Numbered from the stretch's first letter, positions 18,201-27,900 are shown. The stretch is DNA of 64,000 bases from Caldilineales bacterium (GCA_019695115.1 JAIBAP010000002.1:1-64000), one strand, 5' to 3'. Program-made: numbers and translations. Notes: a model not told the origin generated them from the sequence alone.

Positions 18201-19235
18201 CTGGCCATCGTGGTAGCGAAAATAGAGTGCGCCGTTGATGCCGCCTGTCCCTGCCGTCGTACTGAGGTCTTGACCAATCAGCAAGTGCAAGGTGCTCCCA
18301 TCGGGATCGACGACTAAAGAGCCGCCGCCGCCTGGTTCGTCAAAGGTGTAGAAAGGGCTACGCGTCTCTATGGGCGGTTGCCAATGGGCGCCGTTGTCGT
18401 CACTCCAGGCATAGAAAAGTGAGCGATGGCCGAGATCGAAGTACACCAGATGGAGCCGTCCATTCGGCGCTCGCGCCAACGTGTGTTGTTTACTATAACC
18501 GATGATATGGCCCGGCCACAGTGCCTCAGGAACGACTTCAAGGGTAGGAGTGGCAGTTGGGCTAGGCGTGGGTGTAGGTGTAACTGTGGGCGATCCGGTT
18601 GGCGTAGCTGCGTTCGTTTCGACCCAAGCTCGTATCATGTTGTAGCCCACTGCGGACGGCGTCTGCCAGAAAGCATAGTGCTCGGACCACGTTTGGCCAG
18701 CGTTGCGGCTGTAGAAGTTCTTGCGTTCGGCGATATTACTGGTATCGTCGGTCAGGAATGATGGTGTGCTGCCCATGACTCCGCCTAAGTACTCGATGCC
18801 GGCGACGAATGTCTGAGGTTCCATCAGTAGCACTGGCTGGAGTAAGGGTAGATCGACAAATTGCGGATAGAAGGTGGTAATTGTCATGGGTACAGAGGCA
18901 GCCACGAGTTCCTGGGGATAGCCGTTAGCGTTCACGGCATACACGACGGCACGGACATAGACGGAACTGTTTGCCCCTGAAAAATTGCGATAGAACTGCG
19001 CCTGTACCTTCTGTACGCGCAACGGGTATTGATTGTCATTTGCGCGCAGCGCCGATGCCACCACATAATCATCAGCCATACTTGCCGAATAGCCTTCAGC
19101 TGTGCCGCTGTCATTTTGCAGTAGCACTGTCCCCTGCGGTTCAGCCGTTGCGCTCATCCCAAGAGCCGACAGCGCGACCAAAGCGACTATGGCGACGATG
19201 AACGCCGGCAGTGTGCGACCAAGACTATGACTCAT
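15243..19235 (-). CDS. Giant secreted protein with BNR-like propeller and HExxH metalloprotease-like domain
   Basis: This 1330-aa exported protein has a signal peptide (about 1-32) and an N-terminal beta domain (about 33-210). A Thr-Pro linker at about 212-237 leads to Asp-box/BNR-like propeller repeats (about 238-595; HLVYFDLGHRSLFYAWSDD, GGATWAAPERLTNDDRW), and a second linker is at about 600-613. Next come a carboxypeptidase-regulatory-like beta domain and then a zinc peptidase region with HEMGHYLLGLYDEY (H853, E854, H857, D864, E865). That spacing equals the HExxHxxxGxxDE motif of CLCA-type metalloproteases. The end is VFLPRLWRAER, the tail motif seen in other secreted proteins here. GGAGG 7 bases upstream supports the ATG. 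Extracellular protein degradation is inferred. Confidence 0.8.
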   Translation of the reverse strand: MSHSLGRTLPAFIVAIVALVALSALGMSATAEPQGTVLLQNDSGTAEGYSASMADDYVVASALRANDNQYPLRVQKVQAQFYRNFSGANSSVYVRAVVYAVNANGYPQELVAASVPMTITTFYPQFVDLPLLQPVLLMEPQTFVAGIEYLGGVMGSTPSFLTDDTSNIAERKNFYSRNAGQTWSEHYAFWQTPSAVGYNMIRAWVETNAATPTGSPTVTPTPTPSPTATPTLEVVPEALWPGHIIGYSKQHTLARAPNGRLHLVYFDLGHRSLFYAWSDDNGAHWQPPIETRSPFYTFDEPGGGGSLVVDPDGSTLHLLIGQDLSTTAGTGGINGALYFRYHDGQWSAPERVANGGYAYNLAVGSDDRVHIVWSIRDIWYRVRSQSGSWGPERKLASGGWHPDIDVGPNGDIHIAYNDNDPCCASTWVEVRYLHSSDGGATWAAPERLTNDDRWSGSTAGAVDDRGRYHLTYLASGQTQGDVFYRRRETTGLWSEPEPLFQGVIISETGAGSPALESDAVGNLVVVLNCLDANHITHVCLQPRDAQRGWLDPRQLLGTRAEQSGLAQSRLNFACLDVIWNINQQVAYRCVTDVVIQPTPTPTPTPTATPGDYHARVMDERGTPQSGARVYRNGEFMGRTRSDGVLDLPPLAAGDELIALAPQPLSAASISGHTARSAHDRDLDGDATADPWAFQVFLTNLSQSPDLGPLHPGLIDDSAPGERRLVVYRDSPLIMFNLTVSIEWDADQTYLDDLQLALRRASAYLYDVTDGQMALGRITIFDRGEHWADADLRIAANNQIRPRAAVAGVDGARGDFDARFGPLWNGDSSRRGGDGDDCPAGVWSCATGYRTLVHEMGHYLLGLYDEYIRFPAGQGPQDAFCTHLEQAGNPPPEPNRASIMDYQYDTSELADKFRPELWSEACTRTEHWDRTGGESDWDTVLRRFHAANGAPSLDCRPGVPVPPNVSYCLWRPSGRGQVLPQPEPYTWPVKRVWPWPVIDRQASPDGPPLRTLYINWQGATDSNQSYQLRTVAVGQQDGRTVNIEQGLTVNNSIDLFGVAEGSALILHTLDRRVEATIAISTTGDINLTLVNPRPALAAHVRTAARMTLTPQTDGQGIRVEVTGSGQEEGWVEYALAGEEPDRSRLHREGDVQSAVLPIDLRFRATGKVAILTSDGQPSGPHLSAAFTARGLSALAPADVYSPDGRFWLHLRAGQVPNDTFVVVSVLGALADGLPQGWLPGGQVYAVRYTGVGPAPQGQIWVAPDHEREKASMVGGAALLGQSGSGAGWAQMQGVEMGEDGSLDGVWSEGQIVVAWPVQEKVFLPRLWRAER

Positions 19236-19697
19236 GAAACGCCTCCATCGGCCTATCTGTTCTGAACGCCAGCGAAGATTTCGGCAAACAAAAATGCCCG
19301 CGTAGATAATTCCGCAGGCGAGAATGCGTTTGGGCCCCGTTTTGCCATTTTGGGCAGTCGTTACCGACTACAATCCTAAGTCTACCACAAACGTGCGGCA
19401 AATTACAAATCAACCGTGGTGCGAGATCGGGCCTGATTCCGCGCCGCCTCCACGGCGCCGGTCGCTCTCGCCAACGCCCGGCGCCATGGGGCAGTTGAGG
19501 GCGCTCGCCCAAGATCGATTTCGATCTTGCTCGCCATGGCGAACGCCTCATGGGAATGGTCTCCGCCGCATCAAATCGGCGTAACCACTATGATGATATG
19601 ACCCCGACTACATCGCGAATCTGACAACATTCACATCCCCTGACAGGTGTCGGGCTTAGCGCCGCCTGGCGCAACCTGTCACGGGGTGGGATGGTAG
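19236..19697. other. Intergenic region with stem-loops
   Basis: No gene is seen in this 462-bp stretch. It holds the promoter side of the giant gene, with a short dyad AGTCGTTACCGACT near 19357. Further along are CAAGATCG/CGATCTTG around an ATTT loop (19510-19529) and a 12-bp palindrome TCGCCATGGCGA (19531-19542). The terminator of the next minus-strand gene closes the region. The centre is rich in GGCG/CGCC and may be a decayed repeat. Confidence 0.4.
19641..19681 (-). terminator. Two-tier hairpin after the 19698 gene
   Basis: An outer stem TGACAGGT/ACCTGTCA encloses an inner stem GCGCC/GGCGC with a GCCT loop, 17 bp past the stop of the minus-strand gene. No U-tract follows. It is probably a transcript end. 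Confidence 0.45.
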
Positions 19698-20576
19698 TCA
19701 CTCTCCCCCTTTGTTCACCCATGGCAGCCAGAGTCTCTTGGGCTGCGGCGCAGCCAACACATAAGCCGTTAACTGGCTGATTGGCGCCCCCACCCAGTTT
19801 CGTCGCGTGCTGACCTCGCTTTTGTCCAGTGGCGCCCACACGCCTTGAGGGGGATTCCAGGCAAGCATCTTCAGAGTCGCTTCGTCATAACCGTAACCGC
19901 GCAGGATGTCGGGATCGTAGTAGATCGTTAGCGAGGCGTTTAGTTGGCCGTTGGGTCCATCCGATTCGACCACATAGACCGAGCCTGGAACCTGCCACCA
20001 GCCGGGCGGCAGGGGCGCCGGGCCTTTGGGTGGTATCAGCAAAACAACCTTATGGTCGGCATCATCATCGAACGGATCGGGCTCGAAACGTACGACAGCG
20101 GATACCAGCGCCAGGTCGGGCGCGTCATTGGTGGAGATGTTCTCGAAATCGTACATGACGCGCACCTCTTCGGTCGGTCGCAGTTGACTCGAAGCAGGCA
20201 AAAGCCTGAGACAGGCTTCGGCGGTGGGGCAGTGTTCGAACAGGGCATGCTCGGCTACCCGGCCTTCGTAAGCGCCCGTTTCGTCACTATACTCGAGCTG
20301 TGTGTGCGACCAGTCGTGCGAGGTTGAGCCGAACATGGCCGAAATCGCCACGAACGGTCTACCGATGGCGCTCGCACTGACATAGGCATCGTCGTTGTTG
20401 GCGGCTGGCACAATGGTTACGTAGGGCGGCCAGGTCTGGGCGGTCACATCAGGGGCTGATGAAGTAGCAGCTTCATCCCATCTCAGTAGCAATCCTGCCA
20501 GCAGCCCCACCGTCAGCACTGCCATCCGTCCAAGTCGTGTAAAATAGCTTTTGGATTGGCGATTTTGCTGGTTCAT
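19698..20576 (-). CDS. Secreted protein with C-terminal WLP tail, unknown
   Basis: This 292-aa protein has an N-terminal signal or anchor (RLGRMAVLTVGLLAGLLLRW). The rest is beta-rich without a recognised domain; SLTIYYDPDILRGYGYDEAT and WNPPQGVWAPL resemble beta-sandwich segments of secreted Chloroflexota proteins. It ends KRLWLPWVNKGGE, a variant of the F/W-L-P tail. The ATG at 20576 is favoured over a frame 9 codons longer because AAGGA stands 8 bases upstream and it leaves room for the divergent gene. Only 20 bp separate it from the start of the CHAT protein, so the promoters of the divergent pair must overlap the coding regions. Confidence 0.65.
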   Translation of the reverse strand: MNQQNRQSKSYFTRLGRMAVLTVGLLAGLLLRWDEAATSSAPDVTAQTWPPYVTIVPAANNDDAYVSASAIGRPFVAISAMFGSTSHDWSHTQLEYSDETGAYEGRVAEHALFEHCPTAEACLRLLPASSQLRPTEEVRVMYDFENISTNDAPDLALVSAVVRFEPDPFDDDADHKVVLLIPPKGPAPLPPGWWQVPGSVYVVESDGPNGQLNASLTIYYDPDILRGYGYDEATLKMLAWNPPQGVWAPLDKSEVSTRRNWVGAPISQLTAYVLAAPQPKRLWLPWVNKGGE

Positions 20577-20596
20577 ACTCTGTTTCCTTATGTTCG

Positions 20597-23026
20597 ATGA
20601 CAAAGATTCATAACCGAGATCACGCCGAAATCGAAGCGACGCTGATGAAGGCGGCGGTAGAAGACGACGAGGCCGTCATTTCTGCGGCCAAGATGCTTTT
20701 CTTCGACGCGCTCTCTAATCGTGATGACGGTCGAGCCAGGGCGGTTTCTGACACGCTGATACGGTTCTTGCTGCCCAAACGCACAGCGCGCGCCTGGTCT
20801 GCCTATTTTCGCGCCGTTTTGGCCTCGGTGCAGCAACGATGGGATCGGGCCGAAAGCTATGCGTTGCAGGTATTGCGTCTGGCCGACGCCGCTGAACTCC
20901 GCGGCCGCGCCTGCAACGAGCTGGGTATTCTTTACGACCATCTGGGGCGTTGGCAGGATGCCATCGGTTTCTATCAGACCGGCCTGGCCGCCTTTGCCGT
21001 GGCCGGCGATACCGAGTACATTGCCAAACTGAACAAGAATCTGGGTACGGCTTTGGTGCGCGGGGTCGAGGCGGGCGTCTTTGCTGCCGATCACCTGCAC
21101 GAAGCCGAAATCAGAATTCGCCAGGCGCTTGACTATTTTGCCCGACAGGGTCCACCTCGACAACAAGCTTCGGCCTGGAATGAGCTGGGCACGGTCTACA
21201 AGGCCCAGAGTCGATGGCAGGATGCAGCGGCCTGCTACGAGCATTATCGAGTCTACTTTGCCGATCGAGGCGAGGCGCTGGGCCAGGGACAGGCTCTGAA
21301 CAACCGCGGAGAAGTGCTGCGCTTGACCGGGCGGCTGGCTGAAGCGGAAGCCAATTTTCTGGCTGCGCTCGACCTGACTTCTGGTGACATTTGGGAAGAA
21401 ATCGATGTTTTGATCAACTTAGCCCACACTCAAGCCGACCTGGGTCGTGATCGTGAAGCGGCGCTGACGACCGATCGGGCGCTGGCCAGGGTCGAGTCCT
21501 TGCGCGCTCGCCTGCAGACTGCCTCTACTCGCACCGACTTCTTCGCCGTGCAACAACGCTCCTATGCCTGGCGCGCGCATCTGGCTTTCAAATCGAAGCA
21601 ACTCGATCAAGTTTTTTCCCTCTCCGAACGCGCTAAATCCCGCACCTTCGGCGATTTGTTGGCCGGACAGCGCCTGCAGCCGCACGGTGATGTCCCACTG
21701 CGTTGGCAGCGTGAAGAAACCAACCTGCGTCGCCGTCTCGATGATCTATTGGCCCACCCGTTGGCCGAATCCGACAGGCATGCTGAGTTGGTCGCTACGA
21801 TCGAAGCGCGCTGGCTGGAATTACGCCAACGCATCGCCCATCGCGACGCCGAATTTGGCTCGCTCGGCTTCGCGGCGCCGCTCACAGCCGAGGCCGTACA
21901 AGCCCGCTTGCCTTCTTATGCCGCCCTACTCAGCTACTTTGAAAGCGAAGGTGAGTTGCTGGCCATCCTCGTTCAACCCGACAGTATCCGTGTTTTTCCG
22001 CTCGGAGTGTCGCTAGCGGCTATCGGTGAAGCCTCTTTCGATGCCAAAGGTCGCCCGCGCGGGCTGTTGGCCCAGGGCGACCGTTTGGGCCGGCCCTGGG
22101 TGTTAGGACAACTCGGCCGGGTCTTGCTCGGACCGCTGACAGCGCATCTCGAGGAGATCGACCATGTCTGCATCGTCCCGCAGGGTGCACTTCACCACCT
22201 TCCCTTTGCAGCCTTGCGATTGGACGAATCCGGCCGGGCTTTGCGCGAAATCGTTGGGGCAGTTTCGCAAGCGCCTAGCGCCACCGTCTGGCTGGACTAT
22301 TGCCAGAGCCGTACGGTGGCTCCAGCCGACGCTATGGTGCTTGGCTTCGATGGCAAGACCCTGACGCATGCTGAAGCCGAAGCGCATGCGATCGGTAAAC
22401 TGCTTGGAGTGGACGCACTGATGGGCATCGCTGCCACCCGGCCGGCGTTGGCAAGCAGAGGAAGCAGCGCCCGTTTGCTTCATCTTGCTTGCCCCGGCCT
22501 CTACCGCCCCGACCAACCTCTGCGTTCCGGCATCCATCTGGCTGATGGCTTCCTGGATGTCACTGCAACTTGTCGTCGTTTGCGTTTGCAAGCCGAACTT
22601 GTGACCCTCAGCGGCTGCGAAACTGGCCTAGGATATATCCAAAGCGGGGACGAGATCGCTGGCCTGGTGCGAGCCTGGCTCTACGCTGGAGCGGCCGGCG
22701 TGCTGGTCAGTCTGTGGACGGTGAACGATCTCTCGACCCGTTTGTTGATGCAGGAATTCTATCCTCGGCTTGCCGAAGTCGGCCCGGCGCGGGCGTTGAT
22801 CCTGGCCCAAGTCACTCTTGCCACGATGGCTACCAGACCCCTGACCGAACGGCTGTTGGGCGAGGGCATCTCAGCGCTGGAGATCGAGTCTTATCTGGGT
22901 CAACTCAGCCGACTGTGGGATTCGCTTGACCCCGATCATCCGCTGGCTCACCCTTATTTTTGGGCCGGTTTCGTTCTCCAGGGCGGAAGATTTGCTGGAA
23001 GTGGGTCGCCTCTGGGAGGCGTCTAG
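20597..23026 (+). CDS. TPR-CHAT protein with substituted catalytic His
   Basis: This 809-aa cytoplasmic protein has TPR repeats at about 30-290 (RACNELGILYDHLGRWQDAIGFY, SAWNELGTVYKAQSRWQDAAACY, NNRGEVLRLTGRLAEAEANF). A helical linker follows, and then a C-terminal CHAT domain, a caspase-like fold (VPQGALHHLPFAALRL, VTLSGCETGLGYIQSGDE, AGAAGVLVSLWTVND, HPYFWAGFVLQG). The catalytic Cys is C674. The position where CHAT proteases have the His of the A-T-H-G motif reads HLACPGLY (P633), so the dyad appears broken. It is tail-to-tail with the anti-sigma gene and shares a CTAG that stops both. No Shine-Dalgarno is visible at the ATG. A signalling or scaffold role is inferred. Confidence 0.88.
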   Translation: MTKIHNRDHAEIEATLMKAAVEDDEAVISAAKMLFFDALSNRDDGRARAVSDTLIRFLLPKRTARAWSAYFRAVLASVQQRWDRAESYALQVLRLADAAELRGRACNELGILYDHLGRWQDAIGFYQTGLAAFAVAGDTEYIAKLNKNLGTALVRGVEAGVFAADHLHEAEIRIRQALDYFARQGPPRQQASAWNELGTVYKAQSRWQDAAACYEHYRVYFADRGEALGQGQALNNRGEVLRLTGRLAEAEANFLAALDLTSGDIWEEIDVLINLAHTQADLGRDREAALTTDRALARVESLRARLQTASTRTDFFAVQQRSYAWRAHLAFKSKQLDQVFSLSERAKSRTFGDLLAGQRLQPHGDVPLRWQREETNLRRRLDDLLAHPLAESDRHAELVATIEARWLELRQRIAHRDAEFGSLGFAAPLTAEAVQARLPSYAALLSYFESEGELLAILVQPDSIRVFPLGVSLAAIGEASFDAKGRPRGLLAQGDRLGRPWVLGQLGRVLLGPLTAHLEEIDHVCIVPQGALHHLPFAALRLDESGRALREIVGAVSQAPSATVWLDYCQSRTVAPADAMVLGFDGKTLTHAEAEAHAIGKLLGVDALMGIAATRPALASRGSSARLLHLACPGLYRPDQPLRSGIHLADGFLDVTATCRRLRLQAELVTLSGCETGLGYIQSGDEIAGLVRAWLYAGAAGVLVSLWTVNDLSTRLLMQEFYPRLAEVGPARALILAQVTLATMATRPLTERLLGEGISALEIESYLGQLSRLWDSLDPDHPLAHPYFWAGFVLQGGRFAGSGSPLGGV

Positions 23027-23730
23027 GACGGCGGCAACACCAGTGCCGTTAGCGCGGGGAGGTCGGCGCGAGAAATACCATCGAAAGCGACGATGCCTGA
23101 TCGCCCGCTGATCTGCTCAGTCTGGCGTTTGCCATCGTCCAGAACGACGCGAACGCCACTGAAATCGGGCCAGCGCGAGGGAATGCTGATCTCGAACTCC
23201 AGGCGCACGCGGTCGGCATCAAGGGGATAAGGGATTGCCGTGACCGTCGCCTCGAAATCGTACAGGTCGTCGCAATGCAGAACGACCATGGCCGGCGTTT
23301 CCTCGCTGCGATGGGCCAACGCCGGGCCGGACACAGTCCGCAAGTCTTGGAGAGCAAAGAAAACGACCTGAGTTTGTTCATGGATGCCCTGACTCAGCCC
23401 GGCTAGATAATCGCGCCCGCGCTGCCAGCGTCCCAATCGAGCGGCGGCTTGGGGGGCCTGTGTTTGTAATCGCCGCCATTCGGCGTAGTTCGGTGCGGCC
23501 GGTCGCAGATCAGCCAACACAGCCGCAGTCAGCAGATCGGGATCGTCGGCCAGCGCACGCGCCAGATCGCCAAAACGTTGCCAGCAATCAGTGCATGCCA
23601 ACAAATGTGCACGAGCCTGCTCCAATCTATCGGCCGGGATTACCCCGCCTAAACTAAAATGCAAAAGCAATTGGATGGTCTCGTCGTGGAGACCGTCAGG
23701 TGTGGTCATTTCATCACTCGCCTTACCCAT
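23023..23730 (-). CDS. Zinc-binding anti-sigma factor-like protein
   Basis: This 235-aa protein starts MGKASDEMTTPDGL. Its N-terminal part has the ZAS motif H-x3-C-x2-C (ARAHLLACTDCWQRF, about 65-72), typical of zinc anti-sigma factors. There is no obvious transmembrane helix. The C-terminal half is beta-rich (AMVVLHCDDLYDFEATVTAI, RLEFEISIPSRWPDFSGVRV) and of unknown function. The start overlaps the sigma-factor stop (ATGGGTAA), so it is translationally coupled; GGAG about 10 bases upstream favours 23730 over the ATG at 23709. Such coupling is the usual arrangement of a sigma/anti-sigma pair. It may be cytosolic and sense redox or zinc state, which is inference. Confidence 0.8.
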   Translation of the reverse strand: MGKASDEMTTPDGLHDETIQLLLHFSLGGVIPADRLEQARAHLLACTDCWQRFGDLARALADDPDLLTAAVLADLRPAAPNYAEWRRLQTQAPQAAARLGRWQRGRDYLAGLSQGIHEQTQVVFFALQDLRTVSGPALAHRSEETPAMVVLHCDDLYDFEATVTAIPYPLDADRVRLEFEISIPSRWPDFSGVRVVLDDGKRQTEQISGRSGIVAFDGISRADLPALTALVLPPS

Positions 23731-24586
23731 ACTGATCAGACTCCTGTCGGCGACCTTTTCTGACAGGGTGCGCCCGGCCCGTAAACCATTCCGGGCCAAG
23801 CAGTTGGATCATCATTTCCTTCAATTCGGGATTCTTGGCTAGACGCTGTACGATGCGCTGGCGAATCTTGGGAATACTTGCCGGCGCCAGACCTACCAAC
23901 CTGGCAATATCGGCATCATTCCAGGGTCGTGGTTGCCTTGTCTGTTCATCGAGGTATTCGGTCTCGATAAAACTATAATGCAGGATCGAGAGATCGCGGT
24001 TGGTCAGTAGCCGACTGAAAGTGGTTTCGAGAATGAGATGGCGTTCATCCTGAAGGATGGTCTCGTCCGGCTGTTCTGACAATGGCGCCGGTAGAGATTG
24101 GGTGACATCTTCTTCCTCTGTATTCTCTGCTGTTGATGGTGGGATGACAATCGCACGGCGCTTACGATCACTATGCCAGTCGTTGCAAACGTTGGCGGCG
24201 ATCCGATACAACCAGGCGTTCAAAGAACCCCTAAAGGTGTATTGCGAAAAAGCCTTCAACGCCTGTGCGATCGCTTCATTGGCAACATCTTCGCACTGAG
24301 TGAAGTCGACGCCTCTTTTCACGGCAAGTTTGACAAACCCTCGCCGATAGGATTCCCAGTAGTCATCACCCTCGCGATAACGCCGCTGACTCATGATCTC
24401 GTAGAGCGGACCATCCTGATAGTAGTTCCGCACAACTGTCTCGATCTCGGCGTCCGTCGCCCCCGCGGAGAGATAACGCCAAGTGGCGCGGGCTAACTCG
24501 GTCTGATCGACTGCGGACAGAGGCCAGTTTTCGCTTACGGTCAATCTGACTACCGATGCAAGGCAGCGGTTCTCGAGATCGTTCAT
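23723..24586 (-). CDS. ECF-like RNA polymerase sigma factor
   Basis: This 287-aa sigma-70 family protein has an N-terminal extension of about 85 residues. The region 2 helix is CEDVANEAIAQALKAFSQYTFRGSLNAWLYRIAANVCND (core recognition and -10 binding), followed by a Pro/Glu-rich linker. Region 4 is a helix-turn-helix (NDADIARLVGLAPASIPKIRQRIVQRL). At 287 aa it is longer than classical ECF factors (~180 aa). It is co-transcribed with the anti-sigma gene, and the CHAT gene lies tail-to-tail beyond. The targets cannot be read from the window. Confidence 0.88.
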   Translation of the reverse strand: MNDLENRCLASVVRLTVSENWPLSAVDQTELARATWRYLSAGATDAEIETVVRNYYQDGPLYEIMSQRRYREGDDYWESYRRGFVKLAVKRGVDFTQCEDVANEAIAQALKAFSQYTFRGSLNAWLYRIAANVCNDWHSDRKRRAIVIPPSTAENTEEEDVTQSLPAPLSEQPDETILQDERHLILETTFSRLLTNRDLSILHYSFIETEYLDEQTRQPRPWNDADIARLVGLAPASIPKIRQRIVQRLAKNPELKEMMIQLLGPEWFTGRAHPVRKGRRQESDQYG

Positions 24587-24944
24587 GGTTGTCGGCTATT
24601 CACAAGTCGCATTCCCGTCCAAGCGAGAGGCATGAGGTCGATGCATGCCGGCGCCAGAGTGGGGATTGTGCTCAGTCCAGGTTGGAACTGGCCGAGATTC
24701 TACCACAGTGTTCTTTCCTGGCTTCACTCTGTCATTGTTTCCTCTTTGCATTGCCCTGGCTTCCTGGTTGCTTTGGCCGATTTTGACGCTTGCTTGCAGA
24801 CCGTCGATACGCCTGCTGCATGACTGACAAAAGGCCACTCGCGCCCTTGTTTGCCAACACTAACAAAGGCGAGTAGAATCCGGCTTTGCTTCGCCACGAA
24901 CCATGGGGCGTTCGTGATCATAATCGCCGGAGGCATCTCTATCT
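24587..24944. other. Divergent intergenic region
   Basis: This 358-bp region lies between the sigma factor (minus) and the secreted protein (plus). No convincing gene is seen. It must hold the sigma operon promoter on the minus strand, where I found no clear consensus, and the plus-strand promoter at 24851-24879. Confidence 0.5.
24851..24879 (+). promoter_or_regulatory. Candidate sigma-A promoter
   Basis: TTGCCA (24851-24856) and TAGAAT (24874-24879) are separated by exactly 17 bp, about 65 bp upstream of the start codon of the secreted protein. This is the best -35/-10 pair on the plus strand here and would drive the two-gene secreted-protein operon. Confidence 0.5.
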
Positions 24945-27900
24945 ATGCAGAAACTCATCCATCTCGCCGTGCTGGCGTCGATCCTGACGCTCCTGATCCC
25001 TTTCCCATCCCTTGCCGCTGACCCCTGCCAGATGCTCTTGCCCGTTGGCGTGTGGGAAGGAACCACACACGCCGATCTCACCGCCATCCAAAAGATGGCG
25101 AATGGGACCGTCATCCTCGACATGCACATCCATGATACAGGTACGATCACGCTCACCATCGGCTGTACTATCACCGGCGGCGATTTCGTCTTTCAAAGCT
25201 CGCGCACGATGAAACGGCCGATCATCAACTGGGAGATCTCCTGTGACGCCAACGTGCATTTCACCCAGCCTGCGGGCAACGTCGTCGTGGGGGCCAATGG
25301 CAAGCCGCGCATCGACGTGCGCTGGGGTCACAACGTCTATGTGGGCGCGGGAACCTGCCCGGATACCGCCTTCCCCCCCGCCACCTTCCAATTCCACACC
25401 TCCGGCCCGCCCGTGAATCGGGCCATCAGCGGCGATTACGACATCGTCTACGATGACCCCAACCGCTCCGACCTGGACGAGATGGCCCAGATCTATCGCG
25501 ATGCCGGCATGGAAGTGACGTTCACCCGCGGCTACACCCTCACGCGCAAGCCGCAACCGCAGGTCGAGGGCCTGACAGCGCGGCTGCGGCAATACTTCCT
25601 GCGCAGCATCCCCGTCACCAACCGCTACACCGCCGCCATCGACTGGGACGGCGCCGATCCCGGCTCCGCCCGCTTCATTCTCGATGGCGAGCAGCCGCAA
25701 GACATGACCGTGAACGGCAATACCGCCACCTACGACCTGGCCGTGGGGTCGATCCAGCGCACCGGCGACATCCCCATCAGCATCGAAGCCGACATCGAGG
25801 GCCGCATCGACCGCGCCGATGACCTCGGCCCGTTGACCATTGTCCCCCTCCCCAACTGGGCAGGCCCGTTTAACTTCCAGGCCAGGCCGCCCGCAGGCGA
25901 CCACGTTCTGTACAAAGGCGAGTATCGCCTACCCGACCAGCCCCTCTCCGCCAACATCACGCTGCCCAGCTGGCTGCCCTATGTGGGTGGGACGTGGGGG
26001 CTGCTGCCCACCCAACTCAAGGTCGGATTGTCGGCCAACTCTTCGGGCGCCACCGAGCGCGACGGCCTGGCCGCGCAGGGCGGGTTCGGCCTGGGCAACC
26101 GGCGTTTCACTCTGGCTGCCAGCGGCAATCTCTACGGCACGCTGCAGCACGACGCCCTCGTCTTCCAGACTGACCCGCTGACTCTCTCCACCTACGGCGT
26201 CCTTTGGCAGGATCGGTGGGGCCTGATCTCACTGATCCCCGGCGCCCAGTCCTTGTTCAGTGTCCCGGTCTTGGGCGACTTGTTGCAGGCGATCGACAAC
26301 ACCGCCGGGATCACGGCCGACATCCACGGTGGGATGACGGGGACGGGGCGGCTGGGCGTGATCGGCGACAAGATGGCCCTGACCGAGGGCCGCTTCGATG
26401 CCACTCTGGGCGCGCAAGCCACGGCCAATCTCAGCCTGCTGGTGGCCTATGTGTATCTGACCGGCGGCGGCGATGGCTACCTGGCCATGCAGATCGTCCC
26501 CTCGCCCAAAGCCACCCGTTGCGAGGTGCGGCTGTACTTCCAGATGCGGGCCGGCGCCTTCGGTTATAGCACCACGCTCATCGACGCCCGCCACACCTTC
26601 GTTGCCTGCACCTCCGCTTCCGGCCAGGTGTTCCTCTACCCGCTGGCTTCATCCCCATCCTCGCCCACCCTGCGCTACGGCGGCCCGCCCCTGGCCGAGG
26701 CCGAACGCATCCTTCAGACAGGGATAACGACCAACGGCCTGACCGAGACCATCCTGGCCGAAAACGCCAACCTCCAGGCCCAGCCCCAGCTTGCGACCGG
26801 GCCGAACGGCCGCCGGGCCTTTGTCTGGAACAGCATGGGCAACGCCGGCGCTGCCGATGTCGTCAGCCTGCGCCTGTTCGACGGCGCCGCCTGGGGCAAC
26901 CCCATCGTCCTCAGCCAGGCCAACAAGCCGGCCTTCAACCCCACCGCCGCCTTCGCCGCCAATGGCAACCTCATCGTTGCCTGGACCGAAGCCCAGCTTC
27001 CTCCCAACCCCAACCAATTGACCGAGGCCTTCGTGCGCTCGTTCGAGATCGCCTGGGCCGAGATCGACGGCGCCGGGGCAATCGTCCGCCGCGGGCAATT
27101 GGCCGCGGACAACAACATGGATTTCGGCCCACGCCTGGCCGCCGCCCCCGACGGTTCGGTCTGGCTGGCCTGGCAAACCAGCCCCGGCCTCAGCCTGACT
27201 GGCACGGCCGCCAAGCCTAACCGCCTGCAAGCCGCGCGTTGGTCGGGTTCCGGCTGGGCGGCGGCCGAGACCGTTTCGCAAGACCTGACCGGCGTCCTCT
27301 TCTGGCGACTGGCCGCCGCCGACGCCAATCGCGTCTGGCTGGTCGCCGATCAGGATACCGACGGCAACCTGGGCACGGCCAACGACCGCGAAATCTATGT
27401 CTACAAGCGCACGGCTTCCGGCTGGGCGGCGCCGCAGCGGCTGACCAACGACGCCCTGCCCGACACCGCCCCCCTCCTGGCCCTCACGCCCGCCGGCCTG
27501 CCCGTCCTCGCCTGGTCGCACAATGGCGACACGGTCAAAGGACTGATCGGCGATCCCGCCGCCACGACGCCGCAGGTCTGGTTCGATCATGAAACCAACA
27601 TCGGCCCATCGCTGGGAACCGGCGAGTTGTTGGCGGCAGCCGACGGCAAACTGAGCCTGATCTGGCCGGACAACACCGAGATGGGCCAGGATGTCTGGCT
27701 GGCGCGCTTCAACCCCACCCACCAAACCTGGAGCCAGCCCGCTCCCCTATTCCACGGCGCCGAACAGCGCAGCTCGCTCTCGGCCCGGCTGCTGCCCGGC
27801 GGCGACATCTTGCTTGCCTCGACCGTCGCCCAGGTGGGCCAGCAGACGGTCACATTCGACGGCGGCGTTCAGGTCCCCGTGCCCTCGGTGGCCGAGACCG

